Assembly: GCA_033964015.1 (NCBI GenBank)
Contig: CM066925.1
Coordinates: forward strand, 10,772,204-10,836,203
DNA length: 64,000 nt
Direction: 5' to 3'
Source: Scolanthus callimorphus
Taxonomy: Eukaryota > Cnidaria > Anthozoa > Actiniaria > Edwardsiidae
In this document: one piece after another, positions 1-10,343 of the stretch
Layout of the letters: each line of letters begins with the position of its first letter
Position numbering within the stretch: position 1 is the first letter of the stretch
Position numbers and translations under genes: made by a program
Notes under the pieces: generated by a model
The model's database searches: none
Seen by the model: only the letters and a program-made list of their open reading frames with translations
Told to the model about the DNA's origin: nothing

Positions 1-792
1 TCAGAGCACCATCATGAGACAAAGCAATTTGGCTATTTCGGACCTAAAAGATACCAATCTCCTTAAAATTTATTGAATATCAAGATCACCCCTAAAAGAG
101 ACCAAATCCCCTTGATTTTAACCCCCTAAAGATACAACGATCATCCCGACCGAAAAATATGGGAGTCCCCGCGGGGAGTAATTATACTAAAACAATTAGT
201 CGCCTCGGGCTCCGTAAATATCAGCGAATATTTACGTCCCCTTAGACGACTAATTGTTGAATATATACCCAATTCAGCATAATTACTCAAGTGACTATAA
301 GAAATTCCAGGCGCTGATTAGAGTCTCTTGGCAAAACTGTGATACCTGGCATCAGCCAGCTTATAACTGGAAAATTTGAGAACGAGAAATGCTAGTAAGC
401 TGGTACACATCATTTTCACGAAATGGTAGGGGTGGTGAATGGTTGTTTGGAAAATCCAGAATTTCAAAAATATATATATATATATTTAATACATCGTGTG
501 GCTGTTCGCATTCATTATTACGTTATATTTAATATATATTTAGGGCTTTTTGAAATCTCGGATTTTTTAAAAGCCATCTTGCAATCTTGTTTTTCTGCAA
601 AAAATTACAGAAAATGTACAAGGAGCAATCTTTGATTCTCTCAATCTCGAAATTTCTAATCTCGCTGATTCTTAAAATCTCACATTAAACACTCACACTC
701 ACTCACTATCAAGCTAAATATATAATTGATTATTACTCTATTTCATTAGGGCAACTTCCTGGTTTTATGCAGTTTTTGTTTCTCCAGACACA
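1..792. repeat. Intergenic edge: CCCTAAAAG-type repeat fragment and small hairpin
   Basis: Positions 1-175 hold several spaced copies of a CCCTAAAAGA-like motif and end at a GGGAGTCCCCGCGGGG block. A similar arrangement occurs at about 41690-42045, so this is probably the end of a dispersed repeat. Positions 195-257 form a hairpin whose arms begin CAATTAGTCG and end CGACTAATTG. The rest, to 792, is AT-rich downstream DNA of the glyoxalase gene on the minus strand. No convincing gene was seen. Confidence 0.5.
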
Positions 793-3763
793 TCACTGTT
801 TTGCTTGTCCTTTGGCTGACGTGTCACTGTGGCAAATGTCTACAATCGCACTAGCATTCAAGATCTCAATCCAGTACTCATCTGGATCCTTGATAAATGC
901 AATACCCTTCATCTTTCCTAAAGAAAATAAGTACTTGTTTGTCATTGTTTGATCCTAGAAATTATGCATACCCGACACATGGAAGGGGTGTGAGATATGA
1001 CCCCCCATTTGGAATTTCCAAATCCCTCTGCATGTTCATCTCACCAGGCTTTTAGACAAGAGCCTTTTCTTTTGCAAGCATCCATATTTCAAGAGCAATC
1101 CTATTACCACAGGTATTCCCCATCAGAAAACTGAAATGTGTGGTTCCAGAAAATATCCATCCCCCCCCCCAACTGGAAGGGTGTTGAAAAGTGACCTCCC
1201 ACCCTCTTTGGAATTTCCAAAGGATAGTACAGCTTTTGTATGGAAAATGCAGGTAAATTGACCCCCCCCCCCCCCTTCAAAAGAGGACAAGCTATTGAGA
1301 TGACTAATCAAATTCTGTGTTTGTATACCACATTTTAAAACATTGGGAGCTAACATCGCAATTACTTACCAGCATCTGGCTTTTTGACAAAATCAACACC
1401 AAGCTTCTCAAATCTCTCACAGGCTTTATAGACGTTGGGCACAACTACACCAATGTGGCCTGTAAGAGACAATATGACAAGAAAACACATGTGATGGGTC
1501 TTCATCTGTCTCAGATACAAAGTAGAAAAGAAGGATCACATCTTTGTTACAAATAGTACAAAATGAGTTGAAACATTGCTCTTATTTCAGGAGGGAGGCA
1601 TTGGGGCTTGTAGTTTCACGATTTTTGTCATTTTTTCTTTTTCTTTTCTTTTACGGTTTCAAATAAGTCAGCAGAGCAAGGTTTCAGTATTTTTTAATTA
1701 TTTTTTTTTCGGATTGTGTGGTTCCAGAAGATATCTATCCCCCCACAGAAGGGACTGGAAATTCCAGAGGGATGGGGGGTCAATTTACTTGATTTTTTCC
1801 ATACAAATACTGTATTTTCTCTGGAAATTCCAAAGGGGTGGGGGTGGGGGATGGATATTTTCTGGAACCACATATTATAAAAATACTAACCAAATCCTTT
1901 GGGTTCAGTGTTTCCATTGTGATGGGAGAAATTAGGATCTTTCTCAGTCCCCCAGTTGCTAGGAAATAAATAAATTTGCATGTGATTATTTTAGAATCAA
2001 ATGCATGTAAAATAGTTCTGGTAGCTATGTACACTTCCACAAGAAGGGGTATAGAAATGATCATTGTAAGAATGACTGGTTTGCAAAGCTTAAAAGCTTG
2101 GAGGTTTAATTTATGAGGCTTGAAAAGCTTGAATCAAATTGTATGTTGTGGCCTCTATCATTTTGGCTGAAAAAAATGAGACTCACAAAGCTTGGAGGTG
2201 TGGGCTCAGGGAAAATCTACTCCAAGGTGTGGGCTCTGATTTTAACACAAGGGGCTTGGAAACATGGTGAGACTTGGATTTTACCATTCTACCATTACAA
2301 GAACAAGATTTATATTTTACACTTTAGAAAAAAAGCTCCAAAGGCAGGGCTTCTGGCAGGTCGCGAAAAAAAAAAGCCCTGCAAGGGGAAAGAAAACAGA
2401 CAAAAGATTTTGTTTTCAGTTTGAACTTATAATATAGCATATTTATAATATAGTTTCATCCACTTACTGAGTAAGTTCTAAAGTGGCACGTCTCATGAAT
2501 GCCCACTTAGTCCTTTCCTTTGGGTCACATGGTATATCCTCTTCCTTTTCAAACCCAAGGAAGTAGAGAGAGAAAGTCATCTCAGGAAAGTCATACTTGG
2601 TCAGGAGCCTTATTTAAAAGAGAATAAACTTCTAGTTAGAAAATCAAATCATCATCAAGTGGCTTTTCAATCTCTATTACCACAGTGGCGGACCCAGGAG
2701 TGGTACAGGGGGTGACTAGTCTCCCCCCTTTCTGAACTTATTTCTCATATCCTTTGTAACGGTCACCCCCTTTTTTCTCACATGTGCATTAAACCCTTTG
2801 TAATAGTCACCCCCCTTGTAAAATTCCTGGATCCGCCACTGTACCAAGAGATGCAGCCATTTTACACAATCCATTCCATTCCATGGCATATAATCTTAAT
2901 TCTGCACATGTTCCTGAGTACTTGCAGAACCCAACATTAGCTTTTTTCAAGAGGTGCCTTTGGCCCCTAATATAAATAAAAATTCTAGTTGTTAAATAAC
3001 AAAGCTTGGTAATCATAAAAGAAATCTTGTCTCCAACTTTTTATCTCGATTCAACGCTGAATGACAGCTAATTTTGAGAAGGCCATTCTTTTTAAAATAC
3101 ACACTGGAAGCGTAAGTTGCCATTTGGTGACAAGGTTGAAATTTGCTCTGGTTTTTTTTTCAACACACAATCAATAGCATCATCGGGACTAAATTTATAC
3201 GATTATCGCAAATCATACATCATTCCATGAAACAGACTTGCCAAAAGTTAAGTCCAACTCTCTTGGGATTCCGGCATTTTACCGCGCGACTGCGTGGGGC
3301 TTTGCGAATGTCTGTAGGCGTGAGTGTGCGCGCCAGCAATGAGAATAATTGATCAAATTCATGTTGGCGGGCAATCAAATGTTCATCTCTACAAATACTA
3401 ATTAGGTGCTTCTTTTCCGTACTAAGTTTAGCCTCGAGAAAGTAAATTGCATCCTGGATTGCAACACTTGCAAAATGCAAGAGAAGTCTACGGACAAGTT
3501 ATTAGAGTTACTAGAAGTTACTGACACGGGACTCACCGCATGCCCATAACTCTGGTGTAGAAATCGAGCGACTTTTTGGGATCCTTGACTCGCAGCATTG
3601 TCTGCTGTAAAATATAATCCTTTGTGCATAGGTCAGGCTCGGAGACAGCAGTTTTCACATCAGCGTCTACAAGGGCCATTTTGTGCGTCAATTCCCAGGA
3701 ACGAGCCGATTCAGGGACTGGAAATTTATGCTCCTGGTGTACGACGTCTTGCTTGACGAACAT
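793..3763 (-). CDS. GLO1: Glyoxalase I (lactoylglutathione lyase), five exons
   Basis: The enzyme converts the hemithioacetal of methylglyoxal and glutathione to S-lactoylglutathione in the cytosol. Exons, in transcription order: 3763-3537, 2608-2468, 1958-1891, 1459-1370, 917-793. All introns are GT-AG and the phases join cleanly into 216 codons plus stop. The product follows animal GLO1 throughout: [20 protein letters not shown] in exon 1, SLYFLGFE and ATLELTH in exon 2, NWGTEKD and HNGN in exon 3, [10 protein letters not shown] across the exon 3/4 junction, and [12 protein letters not shown] in exon 5. That last motif holds the family's metal-binding Glu, with DEYW where DGYW is usual. The first ATG gives about 28 extra N-terminal residues. 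The ATG at 3679 gives 188 residues, closer to the human length of 184, and is the likelier start. The C-terminal tail is longer than and unlike the human one. Repeats occupy several introns. Confidence 0.93.
1139..1287. repeat. Truncated MITE of the TGTGGTTCCAGAAAATAT family
   Basis: The left end matches the inverted terminus seen at 1717, 9250 and 43395. The interior has the same C-tracts and GGAATTTCCAAAGG motif. The right terminus is missing. It lies in the last GLO1 intron. Confidence 0.6.
1717..1872. mobile_element. MITE, TGTGGTTCCAGAA terminal inverted repeats
   Basis: The left end reads TGTGGTTCCAGAAGATATC and the right end GATATTTTCTGGAACCACA, which are inverted copies. Internal C- and G-rich tracts also pair. 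It lies inside a GLO1 intron and ends 19 bp before exon 3 (1891-1958). It belongs to a family with copies at 9250-9458 and 43395-43583. Confidence 0.75.
2683..2841. mobile_element. MITE, CAGTGGCGGA terminal inverted repeats (hAT-like)
   Basis: The left end CAGTGGCGGACCCAGGA is answered by TCCTGGATCCGCCACTG at the right. This terminus resembles widespread hAT-type MITE ends. The flanks share only TACCA (2678-2682 and 2842-2846), so the target duplication is not clear. It lies in the first intron of GLO1. A related end (CCTGGCTACACCACTG) occurs near 25120-25139. Confidence 0.65.
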
Positions 3764-4056
3764 GCCAAAATCGTCAAGGCGTTACAATAAAACCACAGGC
3801 AACCCAAACAATAAATTGTCTTATTAGTCTGTGCCGTGCAGCGAAAGAAACACTGTAATTCCTTTACCGAAAAAAAGAAAGAGGAGGAGTTCAGTGATCC
3901 TTTGTAATTTTTGAGTCGATAATGTATTTTGAGAATAGAAAAACAGTAAACTAGGAATTCGACAACGCGACACGAATTGGGTTACCTGTGGTTGTAAGGT
4001 TGCGGAAAAGCTGGGCACTTTTATTTTCAATGAGGCAAAAGTGTGCAATACAAGGT
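3764..4056. promoter_or_regulatory. Shared head-to-head promoter interval, GLO1/UQCC3-like
   Basis: The interval separates two divergently transcribed conserved genes: 293 bp between the outermost ATGs, or 377 bp if GLO1 starts at 3679. No TATA box was evident near either start. A bidirectional promoter is inferred only from spacing and orientation. Confidence 0.5.
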
Positions 4057-4879
4057 ATGGCTGGATACAACCGGCTTTTTCTCTCAGTCGGAGCCACTGT
4101 TGGGATTCTAGGATCAGGCTATATTTTAATGAGAGTCACATCTCCAGATAAAGAAGAAATGCTTAAGGTATTGACAGTAGTATTCTTGACTCTAGAATAT
4201 ATCGAATATATTCAAATGGCTAATGATAGTTGTTGGTTATGCAACTTTACCAACAGGCCATAGGAGGCTCACATGTTTTCCCTCAAATGATTGCTTGAAG
4301 TATGGGGCCACCCCTGAGAGAGTTACATCTGGTACTTGGAATATAATGAGTGAGCGTGTTGCATGTCGGTAGTGTTACATTTCATGAAGTAAGCTTAATT
4401 TTGTAAGCCTATTTTGTATGCACACATTGACACACATTGCATCCTGGTAGTTGTGTTACATTCCATAGGCATTTCTGAAGAAAGTGAGTGTGCATGCTTA
4501 GTATATAGCTGGAATCATCCATTTCATTCCATTAAAAAAACGTTTCTCCCAGCTCTCTTAAAGCTGAAGGCCCTACCCAAATTTGGGTCGAGTACCCCCT
4601 GGGATAATATGTGGCTTAGGTGGGTCAGTTACTGTCTGGAAGGTATAACATGCTCCTCATTTGGGCAGTTTTGTATTTATGGTAAGTCTACAGCATCAAA
4701 TGAGATGTTTTCTTTTTCAGAGACTACCAAAGGAGCAAGTAGATCCTCGAGTACTTGCTGAAACAGACAGAAGAAATGCTGAAATGTTCCGAGTTCTTGC
4801 AGATAATACAAGCTCTAAAGATCCAGTGTGGAAAGTTAAAGGAAGGGATGAACTTAATGAAATGATTAAGAAAAGATAG
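4057..4879 (+). CDS. UQCC3: UQCC3-like complex III assembly factor, two exons
   Basis: UQCC3 is a small inner-mitochondrial-membrane protein needed for assembly of the cytochrome bc1 complex around cytochrome b. Exons 4057-4167 and 4721-4879 are joined by a GT-AG intron in phase 0 and give 89 residues. Residues about 6-25 (RLFLSVGATVGILGSGYILM) form one hydrophobic segment. It is followed by VTSPDKEEMLKRLP, which parallels the vertebrate sequence after the membrane anchor (VTPGE...EMLKEMP). A charged helical region with DPR and a VWKVK motif aligns with the human VAWRKNW region. An in-frame upstream ATG-less extension to 3988 is open, but the ATG at 4057 fits the family length. The repeat-free intron is 553 bp. 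Confidence 0.85.
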
Positions 4880-5129
4880 GCCAAGAACTACTGCTGAATA
4901 TACATTGTACAGCATGGTATTTATTTATACTGCAAAAGATGAAGCTTCATTGGGCGATTAGCATACCAAAAGTATTCTACATTTATTTTGAAAGCAGTGT
5001 CACTTAGAAGATTGGGACCAGGCTAAGAGACTGCATATGACTACATGTATATGTTAACCAAAGACTCATTTAGGAAAAAAAGAGTGAATTTCATTAATGA
5101 CTAAAGTGAAACCAATCACACCAATCCTG

Positions 5130-5208
5130 AATAAAACCACTAGGAGTACTCACAACAGTCATCTCAAATCTGCTCTAGCAAAACGCTAATAAATAGCTGT
5201 AAAATAAA
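5130..5208 (+). terminator. Polyadenylation signals of the UQCC3-like gene
   Basis: AATAAA hexamers lie at 5130-5135 and 5203-5208, about 250-330 bp after the stop at 4877-4879. Either could serve. No other conserved element was seen up to the MITE at 5726. Confidence 0.5.
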
Positions 5209-5725
5209 GTATATAATTATTGTATCCCTTGAGAGGCAAATGTATTTTTTTCACAATAGGAAAGCCTCCAATGTGGCTTAATTCACCTTTGTCACACAAG
5301 CACCATCTTGAATTTTTCAGCCGATTTATTCAGCATGGAAACAAGGCCAAGCAGCATGCAGGTTTTGCTCATGTTGAAAAGTGAAGCCTAATCCTGGGAT
5401 TTATGGTACAAAAATTGACCAAGCTAACCAAAAGTACTCTTATTTGTTTAAGAACCAAAAGGTTGATTGGCTAATTGCTTTTTTCTGCTTTGCCGGGTCA
5501 TTCTGGAAACAAAATAGCAGTGGTGTGACAAATGCAAATGTGTCTATATTGTCAAAACAAGTGAATGCCAGAGTATAGACCTTCAGCTAAGAATAACAGT
5601 TTTGATATAATTTTTTTAAAAGCTTGTCTTTGGAAGCTATGCCTGGTTGCAGTTCTCAAACTTATATTATCATTTGCCAAATTGTAGCCTGTGTACATCT
5701 GCTACTATCTGTGAAACCAGGTTAC

Positions 5726-6261
5726 TACAGTCGAAGCTCTCTGTGCGACCGCTCTCGTAAGCGACCAGCTCCCATAACGACCATTTTCTCGAAACCCCAT
5801 TTAAAATGTCAGATAAACTCTGTTATTTCAAGCTCTCGTAAGCAAACGCCTTATCAATGCGAGCAGCTCCGTTAGCGACCACAATTTCAAATCACCAAAC
5901 AGAGATTTTCTAATGTTTTAAAGCTCTCGTAAGCGACCATAGTAGTTTTTGTCTTTAAAACATCAGTTATCACCTCATAAGTATCTAAGCTGCACCAGTG
6001 AAATGCTATTTTCTATGTAGATATTTGTGGTTATCAATTCTTAATTAAAGTCGGCAAATAAATAAAACTATTTTAAGCATTTGTATCACATGGTTTTTTC
6101 TAGATTTATTGTACTAAGCTCTCGTAAGCGACCAACACCTATTGTTTAAGTAGGAAGCCGCTTGGTGGTCGCTTACGAGAGCCATTCTCGTAAGCGACCA
6201 GCTCCGTTAACGACCAAATTTTTAGTTCCCAAGGTGGTCGCTTACGAGAGCTTCGACTGTA
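5726..6261. mobile_element. MITE, TA-flanked CAGTCGAAGCTC termini (Tigger/pogo-like)
   Basis: The element reads TA, CAGTCGAAGCTCTC at the left and GAGAGCTTCGACTG, TA at the right. TA duplication and CAGTCGA-type ends are typical of the Tc1/mariner-pogo superfamily. The motif GCTCTCGTAAGCGACC recurs several times inside in both orientations (for example 5751, 5922, 6117, 6184). There is no transposase ORF, so it is non-autonomous. Confidence 0.75.
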
Positions 6262-6358
6262 ATCATGTTCAGGTCATGCAATCACTTCTCCAGGACTCAG
6301 AGAATCGTTCAATATCAATTTCTCGAATTAAATTGGCTGAAAATTCTTGCTCACACAT

Positions 6359-6538
6359 ACTCAGCCTATGGCAAGCCAAACGTGACAAAAGTGTCCAAAA
6401 CAAGAAAAAAGTCTCTGAGAATAGAAATCATTCTATCACTCTCATGGAACGATTCCACTTTTCATAGAACGATTTCTATTCTCAGAGACTTTTTCTTGTT
6501 TTGGACACTTGTCACGTTTGGCTTGCCACACTCAGCCT
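6359..6538. mobile_element. Hairpin MITE (6368-6529) with 9-bp target duplication
   Basis: The element spans 6368-6529 (162 bp) and folds into one long hairpin. Its ends are ATGGCAAGCCAAACGTGACA and TGTCACGTTTGGCTTGCCAC, inverted copies with one terminal mismatch. The nine bases ACTCAGCCT lie directly outside both ends, at 6359-6367 and 6530-6538. A 9-bp duplication points to the Mutator superfamily. Confidence 0.8.
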
Positions 6539-6647
6539 GCTATACAGAGGGAGGTACGGGTTATAGCTTGAAAAACACTGTAGATTCTGGTTTATCTTTC
6601 TCTTATCATTAAATCGGGGCTGGAAGCAAAAGCCAAGGGTGTAAAGA

Positions 6648-6653
6648 TTTATT
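6648..6653 (-). terminator. Polyadenylation signal of the C14orf119-like gene
   Basis: TTTATT on the plus strand reads AATAAA on the minus strand, about 170 bp beyond the stop codon ending at 6821. Confidence 0.5.
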
Positions 6654-6820
6654 CTACAAATGAATGCAAGCATAGTGCAGTGCGATTTGCCTCCTTTGAT
6701 CTTGAAATAAGTGTTCCAACATGCATGAGTGTTAGGCATCCCAGTTTTGTGATACCAAAGTGTAAGTTCTAGGCACAACATTCAAATTCTCACTCTCACT
6801 AGGTACTGTAGTAGTTCGAA

Positions 6821-7156
6821 TCAAGGTTGTTGAGCTGTTAAGGCTACTTGTTCATAGAAATACTGAACTGCTTCATAATCTCTTCTTTCTAACTCGTCAA
6901 CGAGTGCATTTCTTTCACTGTCATTCCAACCAGGGAACCACTTATTAAACATTCTCAGCTGGCACTGGAACGTGTCCAGGCTATTGTCTGCCAGATTCAT
7001 AGACTCTAGTGCATCGTACAAGGAGGAGACTTTGCGAGGGACGACTTTATTGACGAGAACATTTAGAAATGAATGGCGCTGTGAACATGTCCAACCTTCA
7101 AACCAGGACAAAACGGCCAATATTTCTTGGTTGATTTTCTCTCTGCCGTCACTCAT
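6821..7156 (-). CDS. C14orf119-like conserved protein, single exon
   Basis: A single open frame encodes 111 residues that resemble the conserved core of human C14orf119, a protein with no established function. Matching blocks include VLSWFEGWTCSQRHSFLNVL near residues 14-33 (human LHWFANWSGPQRERFLEDL). Then come LVNKVVP, FQCQLRMFNKWFPGWNDSER (human ECQLHLWDQWFRGWAEQER) and a final YFYEQVA. No signal peptide or membrane segment is visible; it looks like a small soluble helical protein. It lacks the Pro/Ser-rich N-terminal extension of the human protein, a common difference for this family. It faces the GON7-like gene 375 bp away. Family identity is from recalled sequence resemblance, not a search. 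Confidence 0.82.
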   Translation of the reverse strand: MSDGREKINQEILAVLSWFEGWTCSQRHSFLNVLVNKVVPRKVSSLYDALESMNLADNSLDTFQCQLRMFNKWFPGWNDSERNALVDELERRDYEAVQYFYEQVALTAQQP

Positions 7157-7531
7157 TCTGAAGAATGTCCTTTTCTCCCTCTATGACGACTATGAGAGCA
7201 TTTGGAGTATTTGGAACAGATCATGACGGTGTTCTTCAGAACTGTATAATATTCCAGAAAGCTCTTTTTAGCGTCTTTTTGTCATTGTAGCCTTGGGCCT
7301 TCTCGACGTCCAATTTTCTCAATAACTACCAGGCGTTCCATTCACACAGGCAGCCCACCTATGTCGCCAAAAAATACAATCATTGGCACATCTTTCAGAT
7401 AGATGTAACATATGATCGTATAAGATAATATCAATTTCAACATTTGTCTTATGAATGAATTACTAAATAAAGACATTTCTTAAAAGAACATATTATTTTG
7501 GTCGTCCTGTGGTGGCGCGGTCACATTCAAA
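7157..7531. promoter_or_regulatory. Shared head-to-head promoter interval, C14orf119-like/GON7-like
   Basis: This 375-bp gap lies between opposing ATGs. The sequence around the GON7-like ATG is CpG-containing and includes AAAATGGCGGCC, a YY1-like core overlapping the start codon. No TATA box was evident. Divergent use is inferred from arrangement. Confidence 0.45.
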
Positions 7532-8625
7532 ATGGCGGCCAGCAAGGCATCGTCCAAGGTTTGCGTGTCTGCAAATTTGATGAAACGAAATGGGGATACA
7601 ATAATATTCAAACAAAACCTGCATGGAGAGGAAGGAAATAATCTAATAGGATGTCTGAGTAAGATACAGAAAGAAATCAATCACACCCTGACTGAAATGG
7701 TTGAGGCTGAAAGTCGATTGCAAAAGATGGTAAAGTTAAAGACTTAGCACCCAAAACAACACCAAAGTTTGGTGTCCACACTTAGGCGCAACTAACTTAA
7801 TTCGTCCAAATGATGTATAAAATAATTCACTAATCAATTGAAACCCCTATGGTCCCAGGGAAGGTTGGGGTCAACGAAAGTCTGCCTGAGGGGGTGGTGG
7901 ATTTGACTCGTATTGACTCAGCGACTTGTCCCCACCAAAGGGGAGCTGAGTTCTCTGTTTGATTCTTGCATGCATTGTGTGGCTTGCATTGCATGGTTCA
8001 ATGCCTATCATTGGCCATTTGCAGGCTGCTATTTCGAGCCCTGTTACTGCGCCCATAGTGAATTGAGCAGGAGATCTCCCATTAAATCAGAATGCCACCT
8101 CTCACAAAGAATACATTATGCATGATTTGTTGTTTGTGCGTCAAATAAAGCAGACATATCAGTACCATGTTATCCATTGGGGGTCAATGGACCCCAGATG
8201 CAGCAGTGACTGCTGGATCCTCAAACATAGGCCTTTTTTGAGATACACCAGAAGTCGCGGATTATAATGCATTGTGGTCTAGCTTTGGTACAAAATCACC
8301 AAACAAAGGGCAGTTTTTCCTTGTGGGTTGATTTTGAATTCTACTGGGAAAAAACTGTCCATTGTTTGGTGGTTTGTTTGTACTGAAGCTAGACCACAAT
8401 GCATTATGATCTGCGACTTCTGGTGTATCTCAAAAAAGGCCTATGGTCTAGACTAATTGTTTTTTCATTCTTCAAGGGAATGTTGCTACTAGCAATATCC
8501 AAGTAGACAACAATGATGATGATGATGACGATGATGATGATGACAATGATGAGGAGAATCCTAATGTTACAGAAGCTGATGTATCTAATGGTGAACCCAA
8601 GCCAAAAAAGCCCAGAACATTATGA
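7532..8625 (+). CDS. GON7: GON7-like KEOPS subunit (at least two exons)
   Basis: GON7 is the small, largely disordered fifth subunit of the KEOPS complex, which makes tRNA t6A with OSGEP, LAGE3, TP53RK and TPRKB. Exon 1 starts at 7532 and encodes MAASKAS... then LIGCLSKIQKEINHTLTEMV at about residues 38-57, which parallels the human helix LLSGVAQMKDMVTELFDPLV. The last exon (8477-8625) encodes a run of about ten Asp, then NDEENP, and ends KPKKPRTL-stop, like the human Asp/Glu tract and AKRPKTPS tail. The junction is unsettled. The donor at 7730 leaves phase 0, but acceptor 8477 needs phase 1. A stronger donor (GTAAGA at 7659) fits the frame but removes the helix. A small unseen middle exon or alternative splicing is likely. 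Confidence 0.72.
8226..8445. mobile_element. Long-TIR MITE in the GON7-like intron
   Basis: Arms of about 85 bp are inverted copies: the left starts CATAGGCCTTTTTTGAGATA and the right ends TATCTCAAAAAAGGCCTATG. The middle contains paired AAACTGCCC/GGGCAGTTT-like segments. No clear target duplication was found. The element ends only about 31 bp before the acceptor of the last exon. Confidence 0.7.
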
Positions 8626-8720
8626 AAATGTAGGATATCATGTTGTACAGCCTCTTGCATTCTCATTATGTTGTGTTTGGGTGTATCATGGTAAGAATGT
8701 GTAGAGTAAGGGGTAGGATA

Positions 8721-8916
8721 CACAGGAAAAAATTGCGTAAAAACATTAATGGTTTTGGTTGCGTTTTTCCATTAATGTACTATAACATTAATGGGAAGTG
8801 TGGTCTTCCCATTAACATCATTAATGGGAAAGTGTGGTCTTCCCATTAACATTTTTCACACATTAATGGAAACACCCTACCAAAACCATTAATGCGTTAA
8901 GCAATTTTTCCCTGTG
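8721..8916. mobile_element. MITE with CACAGG ends and ATTAATGG internal repeats
   Basis: The left end CACAGGAAAAAATTGCGT pairs with GCAATTTTTCCCTGTG at the right. Inside, ATTAATGG or its complement occurs at least seven times, and the segment ATTAATGGGAA-GTGTGGTCTTCCC is tandemly duplicated (8787-8848). It lies directly after the GON7-like stop. Confidence 0.65.
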
Positions 8917-9249
8917 ACATGGGCATTAGCAGTGTGGCACATCATTGCAATTTTCTTGTCTGATCTGATATTTGCAATCATTTAAACTCCATATCACCCT
9001 TGTTTTAAAATCTATGGAATTTGCAGTATACTGGGCATAACAAAAGATGCCAGTTGATTCTACATCTCCTTTTTTTCGAACAGGATTTTTTTTACTGGAA
9101 ATATTTATGCTAATTGGGTTCATGATGACGTCAGGTCAGGCACATTGTAAATTCTCTCCTCCATATCTTTGCGGCAAAACTATTGAACAGCAAAATGTGT
9201 TAATAATTGAGGCAAGGATCTTGGAAACGCTCAATTTTATCACAAATTG

Positions 9250-9458
9250 TGTGGTTCCAGGGAATATCCATCCCCCCTCCCCTTCCCCACACTGAAGGGA
9301 TTGGAAATTCCAGAGGGGTGGGGGGTCAATTTCCCTGATTTCTTCCATACAAATACTGTATTTTCCTTTGAAAATTCCATGAGGAGTGGGGTGGAGGGTC
9401 ACTTTTCAACACTCTTCCATTTTTTTTTTGGGGGGGGGGGATATTTTCTGGAACCACA
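9250..9458. mobile_element. MITE, TGTGGTTCCAG family
   Basis: The left end TGTGGTTCCAGGGAATATCC is inverted at the right as GGATATTTTCTGGAACCACA, with a G-run between. The interior has C- and G-tracts and GGAAATTCC motifs, as in the 1717 copy. Confidence 0.75.
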
Positions 9459-9504
9459 CATTCTTTGAATCATAAAAAGCAGTGTTATCAGATATTTTGC
9501 TTAT

Positions 9505-9750
9505 TGGGCAATTCCAGAAAATAAAGGTACCCCCCACGGGCGGCATTTGGAAATTCCGATGGGATGGGGGGGTTTAAGAGCTCGGAATTCTGATTGCAAG
9601 GGGGGGTTTTCGAAGCTGGATTTCTTTAACCTACCCGGAATTCTATATGCATGGGGAGGGGGTAAACCATTTTGGAAATTCTGGATGCATGGGGGGGTCA
9701 AAAACTAGTGCCGCCCGTGGGAGGGTACCTTTATTTTCTGGAATTGCCCA
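9505..9750. mobile_element. MITE, TGGGCAATTCCAGAAAATAA family
   Basis: The left end TGGGCAATTCCAGAAAATAA and right end TTATTTTCTGGAATTGCCCA are perfect inverted copies. GGGCGGCA at the left and TGCCGCCC at the right also pair. The inner end TTCCAGAAAATA is shared with the neighbouring TGTGGTTCCAG family. Confidence 0.75.
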
Positions 9751-10343
9751 TTTTTGCCTGACCTGAAGTCATCTAATTTGCATAAAAATTTAAAAAGCCA
9801 TATCCATATCCATATATCTTAAATCCATATCTCTTGAACAGATAATGATATCAAATCAAAATAACAGCAAACATATTTATCCAAGCTCAGCATCCTGTTT
9901 TTGTGTTTTCATGGTAGGGGTGATATGCACTTTAAAGTGCCACTCAAGGCAGACATTGATTACTTTATTTCATCAAAAAGTTGAATGATTAAAACTAGAG
10001 TTCACGAAAGAACAATCCTTTTTGCATGCGTCTTAAATTTTTTTACCGATTTTAACGATGTTTTTACAAAAGGTTGTTTTTACAAAATGTAACCGAAAAA
10101 TGCCACGAAGGTGTTCCTTAAAACGCAAACCCAGTAGCCTGAATTATATAGATAAATTCATCACGTCGTGACGAGTGAATTCCACGGTAAATCGTGAGTG
10201 CGATGTCGTTTTTCAAGTGAAATTGTCGTTGAGTTCACGTGTCGAGTGATTAATTTTTCTTGAATCCCATAGCAAAAATGTGATATTATTTTATTGGTGA
10301 TTCAAGCTTTGAACTCTAGTTGCGTGCGGGTAATCTGTGTTTT
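9751..10343. other. Gene-free AT-rich stretch
   Basis: No convincing exon, RNA gene or long repeat was seen. Short dispersed copies of CATATCCATATC occur near 9798-9830. Confidence 0.4.

Noticed and set aside
8513..8704. Frame with a Met/Thr run (MMMMMTMMMM)
   Set aside because: It is the shifted reading of the GAT-repeat that encodes the Asp tract of the GON7-like protein.
9047..9701. Proline- and glycine-rich short frames
   Set aside because: They fall within the two C/G-tract MITEs and merely translate their homopolymer runs.
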